Source: Paenibacillus protaetiae (GTDB lineage: Bacteria; Bacillota; Bacilli; Paenibacillales; Paenibacillaceae). From it: a stretch of DNA of 64,000 nucleotides. Shown here piece after piece: positions 60,459-64,000 of this stretch. Both the position numbers and the translations under genes were made by a program. The stretch spans positions 2,044,501 to 2,108,500 of the forward strand of contig NZ_CP035492.1 in the NCBI RefSeq assembly GCF_004135365.1, given 5' to 3'. The notes under the pieces are model-generated. The model ran no database searches. It saw only the letters and a program-made list of their open reading frames with translations, and was not told the DNA's origin. The first letter of the stretch is position 1. The number at the start of each line of letters is the position of its first letter.

Positions 60459-60860
60459 ATGAAAAAATGGTTTTTATTTGGCGCTATTTTTGCGCTTGTG
60501 CTTGTACTTGCTGCTTGCGGCGGCAATAAAAGCAACAACGAAGCAAACAACGGCGCGGCAAATAACGGCGCCTCCAATAATGCAGGTTCCGGAGCAGCTT
60601 CAACCAACGTCGCAGTCAAAGCTAAAAACTGGCAGTTTGATCAGAAGGAATATCATATTCCAAAAGGCACGGATGTGGCGATTTCGCTGGAATCTACAGA
60701 AGGTGTACACGGTATCGAAATTAAAGGCACCGATTACACCGTCAAAAACGGATCGACAACAACCGTCAACATCGCCGATGCAGGCGAATACGAAATGGCT
60801 TGCAATGTGCCTTGCGGCACCGGCCATTCGCAAATGAAAACGAAGCTGATCGTGAAGTAG
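60459..60860 (+). CDS. CuA-type cupredoxin lipoprotein
   Basis: Lipoprotein of 133 residues. The signal peptide ends at lipobox LAAC (about residue 20), then an Asn/Gly/Ala-rich linker and a single cupredoxin domain. The motif CNVPCGTGHSQMKTK (C-x3-C-x3-H-x2-M) together with an upstream His in VHGIEIKG are exactly the CuA ligands of cytochrome c oxidase subunit II. No oxidase genes are nearby and the protein lacks the transmembrane hairpin of subunit II. It could carry copper or electrons for an oxidase or nitrous-oxide type pathway, or protect against copper (inference). Start ATG 60459 with AAAGGAGATGA. Confidence 0.86.
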   Translation: MKKWFLFGAIFALVLVLAACGGNKSNNEANNGAANNGASNNAGSGAASTNVAVKAKNWQFDQKEYHIPKGTDVAISLESTEGVHGIEIKGTDYTVKNGSTTTVNIADAGEYEMACNVPCGTGHSQMKTKLIVK

Positions 60861-60944
60861 CCCGGCAAATGCCGGCTGCCCCATCGGGAAAGCCTGTGAA
60901 AACAGGAGCTGCCGGCAAGCCGGCTGCCCTTTTATACACAAATA

Positions 60945-60975
60945 ACAAAAAGGGGACCGGCTGGTCCCCTTTCTG
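60945..60975 (-). terminator. Bidirectional terminator between CuA and coiled-coil genes
   Basis: Stem AAAGGGGACC/GGTCCCCTTT with loop GGCT, with A residues left and T residues right. It serves the convergent plus and minus genes. Confidence 0.85.
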
Positions 60976-60990
60976 TTATTTTGCTGCTGT

Positions 60991-63900
60991 TCAGCTCTGT
61001 TCAATCAGTTCGATCCATTCGTTAAATTCGGTTTGCAGCTTGGCGTATTCCTGCTCAAGCTTCTGATGAATACGCACAAGCTGGCTATGTTCGGCACGCA
61101 GCTCTTCCAGGCGCCGCATCACTTCTTCCCTCTCGGATTGAAGTTCTTCGGTGCGCTCATCCAGCCGTTCCGTCTGCTGCGCCGCAGCCGCCGCTTCAGC
61201 CAGCGCTTTCTCCAGCTCGCTTTGCAGCATAATCTCCGCTTCGATACGCTGCTGTTCCTGCGCGGCCGAGGCTGCTTTCATCTCCTGCTCAAGCCGCTCG
61301 GCAAGCTGGTGAGCCTGCTGCAGCTTTTCGCTCAAATCGCTTTCCCTTGCCGCAGCCGCTTCAAGCTGCTGCAGCGCGATTCGTTCCCTCGCAGCGGTCA
61401 GCTCCAGCTGTTCGGTCAACATGCTTTCCCGCTCCTTGAACCGTTCAAGCTCGCTTTCCGTTCCGGCAAGCCGGCTGCTCCATTCCGCCAGGCTAGCGCG
61501 AAGGCTTGAAATCTCGCCCTCCAGCGTCCGGCGATCCGCTTCGAATTGGCGGCGGTCTGCCTCAAATTGCTGCTGCAGTTTACGCTGCTGTTCCTCATAT
61601 TCCTGGAACATCAGCTGCTGCAATTCATCTTGTTCCCGGTGCAAAGCCGCCAGCCTCGCGTCATGCTCCTGCAGAAGCTGATCATACCGCTGCTGCAGTT
61701 CGCTGCAGCGGTTCGACCATTGCTGCACCAGCTCGTGTTCCTGCTCTTCATATTGCTTCTCAAGCAAAGCGCGCTGCTCGGCATGCCGCTGCACAAGGGC
61801 CGCCTGGCGTTCGGCATGCTCGCGAACAAGCTGTTCTTTATGGCCGCCAAACGACTCCGCCAGCTTGTCCAGCTCCGCCTGAAGGTTCGCTTCATGCTGT
61901 TTATCGCGAAGCGCCAGTTCAGCCTCGTACTGCTGCTGCAGTTTAGCCGCTACTTCCTCATGCTCCTGCATCAATTCTCCTACAAACAGCTCATGCTCCG
62001 CTTTTAAAGCAAACAGCTCCGATTCATAACCGGCTTTCAGCTGAGCGGTTTGCTGCTCCGCTGCCTCGGTCAGCTGCTGCTCGCGCCGTTTCGCCTCTGC
62101 GGCAAGCTCAGCTATGTATGCCGCATGTTCTTCCTGCAGTGCCGCAAGCTTCGCTTCATGCGACTGCACGAGGTTGTCCATACGCGTCTCATATTCAAAA
62201 GCCAGCTGCTCGGATGCCGCTTCCTGCGCTTCCTTCAGCTCGTCAACGGCCTGCTTATGTCCCGCCGTCAATGCAGCGATCGAGGCGCGGAGAGAATGCT
62301 CCTGCTCCGCCGCTGCCGCCAGCTGCTCATCGGCCAAAGCAATCCGGCCTTCCAGCGCAAGCTTTTGCTGCTCAAACTGTTGATTCAGGTTCGCAAGCTC
62401 CGCCTGATGCGTCTCGGCTTGCGAAGCGGCAAACCGGCTGTGCTCCGCTTTCACTCGTGCCAGCTGTTCTTCAAACTTGGCTTGCTGCAGCTTGCTGCGC
62501 TCCAGCCATTTGAGCTGCTCGCTCTCCTGCTCCTGCATCAGAGCAAGCTGCTCCTCCTCATGTTTGCCGTTCAGCTCCGCTACCTGAGCGGCATGCTTCT
62601 GCACAAGCTCCGCTTCCCGTTCCGCCTGATCAAGCCGCAGCCTGTCCAGCGCTTCGTTATGTTCCGTATCCAGCACCGCAAGATGCGCTTCCTGTTCGGC
62701 TGCCAGCAGCTCCAGCTGCTCCTTATGCCGCTTGACGGCTTCTTCCAATTGGAGCTGCAGCTCCAGCAGCTGCTCTTCATATTGCTGAACCGTATCTGCC
62801 AGCTTACGCCGGGCAGCTGCAAGCTGCTCCTTATTTTGTTGCGCGGCTTCGTCAAACGCTTGTTGAAGCGCAAGAAGCCGTACCTCGTATTGTTCGGCCG
62901 ATTCATCAAGCTGAAGCTTCAGCGCTGCGAGCTGCGCTTCGTGCTCCCGGGCTACAACCGCAGCCTGTTCTTCATGCTCCAGCTTCATGAACGCAACCCG
63001 GTCTTCGTATTGCTGTGCAGCCGCAGCAAGCTTCGCTTCTTCCTCTTGAGCAATAGCGGCAAGCTTCGCTTCCTGTTCCTGCCGGGCAGCTGCAAGCTGC
63101 TCCTCATGCTCCCGCGTAAGCTTCGCCGTATGGGCATTATGCTCCAGCTCCAGCTGGCGCAGCCGCTCCTCGTAACCCGTGCGAAGCTTCGCTTTCTCTT
63201 CTTCCAAAATCCGGCGCTGTTCCTCTGCCGTATGCCCAAGCGCTTCCAGTTCAAGCTCTATCTCCAGCCGCTTCTCTTCAGCCGCTTCCATTGCCTGCTT
63301 CATCGCTTCTTCGAAACGTTCGCGTTCGCCCGACAGCTGCAGCTCCAGCAGCTCCACATGCCGCTTCGCCTCCGCGTTTGCTTCTTGCAGCCGGGCCAGT
63401 TCATCCCTGGCTTCCGCCAGCATGCCGGCATGCGCTTCGCCGTCCTGCTCCAACTGCGCAATGGCCGAACGCAGCGACTCTTCCTGTTCGGCCGCCGCAA
63501 TCAGCTGCTCGTCTGCCATGGCGATGCGGCCCTCAAGCGCAAGCTTCTCCTGCTCGAATTCGCTTTGCAGCTTGGCCAGCTTCACTTCAATATGGCGCTT
63601 CTCTTCCAGCCATTCGCTGCGCCGCTCATCAAATTCGGACAGCATGTGCTGTTCGACCTGCGCTTTCTCCGCCTGCCAGGCGAGTTCACGCTCCGCCGCC
63701 TGCTGCCGGAACGCCTGCTCGGCTGCTTCCGCTTGCGCCTGCCAAGCCTGCTCGCGCTGCTCCAGCTCGCTGTTCCAGGCGAGACGCTGCTCTTCCGCTT
63801 TCGCCGCATGTTCCTGCTCCGCTTGCGCCAGCAGCTCCGAATACGCTTCCTGCTCGGCAGACAACGCTTCCGCAGCCGCAGCCGCCTGTTCTGCCAGCTT

Positions 63901-64000
63901 GCGTTCGGCATCGGTCTGCGCGGCTTTCAGCTGTTCCTCCGCTTCCGCCTGCAGCCGCCTCAGTTCCTGAAGCGATTGCTCGCGCAGCTGCTCCAGCTCG
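60991..64000 (-). CDS. Giant coiled-coil protein (N-terminus beyond window)
   Basis: The reading frame is open to the right edge, so at least 1003 residues of a larger protein are present. Nearly all is a heptad-repeat coiled coil dominated by Glu, Ala, Gln, Leu, Lys and Arg, with recurrent modules: AQLEAL-type, HEAQLAALKLQ, YEEQLLELQLQLEEA and the twice-occurring LALEGRIAMADEQL/LALEGRIALADEQL, indicating internal duplication. No catalytic or membrane motif; the C-terminus ends RIHQKLEQEYAKLQTEFNEW. Its function could be structural (spore coat, chromosome or cell-wall linked) but nothing proves this. The apparent TTG start at 63864 is not used, since upstream codons continue without a stop. 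Confidence 0.8.
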   Translation of the reverse strand, partial: ELEQLREQSLQELRRLQAEAEEQLKAAQTDAERKLAEQAAAAAEALSAEQEAYSELLAQAEQEHAAKAEEQRLAWNSELEQREQAWQAQAEAAEQAFRQQAAERELAWQAEKAQVEQHMLSEFDERRSEWLEEKRHIEVKLAKLQSEFEQEKLALEGRIAMADEQLIAAAEQEESLRSAIAQLEQDGEAHAGMLAEARDELARLQEANAEAKRHVELLELQLSGERERFEEAMKQAMEAAEEKRLEIELELEALGHTAEEQRRILEEEKAKLRTGYEERLRQLELEHNAHTAKLTREHEEQLAAARQEQEAKLAAIAQEEEAKLAAAAQQYEDRVAFMKLEHEEQAAVVAREHEAQLAALKLQLDESAEQYEVRLLALQQAFDEAAQQNKEQLAAARRKLADTVQQYEEQLLELQLQLEEAVKRHKEQLELLAAEQEAHLAVLDTEHNEALDRLRLDQAEREAELVQKHAAQVAELNGKHEEEQLALMQEQESEQLKWLERSKLQQAKFEEQLARVKAEHSRFAASQAETHQAELANLNQQFEQQKLALEGRIALADEQLAAAAEQEHSLRASIAALTAGHKQAVDELKEAQEAASEQLAFEYETRMDNLVQSHEAKLAALQEEHAAYIAELAAEAKRREQQLTEAAEQQTAQLKAGYESELFALKAEHELFVGELMQEHEEVAAKLQQQYEAELALRDKQHEANLQAELDKLAESFGGHKEQLVREHAERQAALVQRHAEQRALLEKQYEEQEHELVQQWSNRCSELQQRYDQLLQEHDARLAALHREQDELQQLMFQEYEEQQRKLQQQFEADRRQFEADRRTLEGEISSLRASLAEWSSRLAGTESELERFKERESMLTEQLELTAARERIALQQLEAAAARESDLSEKLQQAHQLAERLEQEMKAASAAQEQQRIEAEIMLQSELEKALAEAAAAAQQTERLDERTEELQSEREEVMRRLEELRAEHSQLVRIHQKLEQEYAKLQTEFNEWIELIEQS

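Overview
The window comes from an endospore-forming Bacillota genome, and most features point to a Paenibacillus-like member of the Paenibacillaceae. The evidence is GC-rich DNA with strong AAGGAGG-type ribosome binding sites, frequent TTG/GTG starts, a YesM/YesN-type two-component system beside a sugar-binding lipoprotein, and a heavy load of sporulation genes (gerE, a YhcN/YlaJ lipoprotein, a gerA-type receptor operon, cotF-, cotB-, cotG- and cotH-like genes). Most genes lie on the minus strand. There are no rRNAs, tRNAs, CRISPR arrays, insertion sequences or prophage. No stretch over 300 bases lacks a gene; the largest gaps hold terminators, promoters or leader RNAs.

Layout. 1-4.0 kb: response regulator (cut by the window edge), YesM-type kinase and solute-binding lipoprotein. 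4.2-8.9 kb: SNF2 ATPase, SWIM zinc-finger protein and a small protein. 9.1-11.6 kb: a sensor kinase with a frameshift in its last ATP-binding box, and a TPR protein. 11.8-16 kb: catalase, gerE with a sigma-K-type promoter, a sporulation lipoprotein, and fabH behind a FapR-type operator. 16-23.6 kb: an unusual six-gene block made of a 1508-residue decapeptide-repeat protein with an H-type-lectin-like end, a GT2 glycosyltransferase, three related small helical proteins and a very basic protein. 23.7-31 kb: two Fur-controlled FecCD permeases, a GT4 glycosyltransferase, psd, an AraC regulator and an aminotransferase. 31-38.6 kb: ecsAB (ecsB frameshifted), a DEAD-box helicase, a short-chain dehydrogenase, a CheX-like protein, and an HRDC protein divergent from a DUF3055 gene, both with structured leaders. 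38.7-45.4 kb: housekeeping genes (GNAT, 5'-3' exonuclease, aminotransferases, Spx/ArsC-like, RluA, cobalamin adenosyltransferase, Lrp regulator). 45.4-53.9 kb: a spore coat and germination island. 53.9-64 kb: a frameshifted cysK, an MFS gene, a zinc-ribbon protein, a DUF350 protein, mutS2, a YvlD-like protein, a CuA-type lipoprotein, and the C-terminal 1000 residues of a giant coiled-coil protein that runs off the window.

How it fits together. The most distinctive part is the 16-23.6 kb block. None of its products has a signal peptide, one is a glycosyltransferase, and three carry a lysine/arginine-rich tract, two of these followed by a shared GYxxG(F/Y)xxG element. This looks like a self-contained system for building and glycosylating a fibrous surface protein, most likely made in the mother cell for the spore surface (inference). 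The 49.9-53.9 kb block is a recognisable CotB/CotG/CotH coat module, in which CotH is a protein kinase and the serine/lysine-rich CotG-like protein is its probable substrate. Three genes (sensor kinase, ecsB, cysK) are each broken by one missing G in a run of five G where the reading frame needs six; this common signature suggests sequencing error or homopolymer slippage rather than three independent decays.
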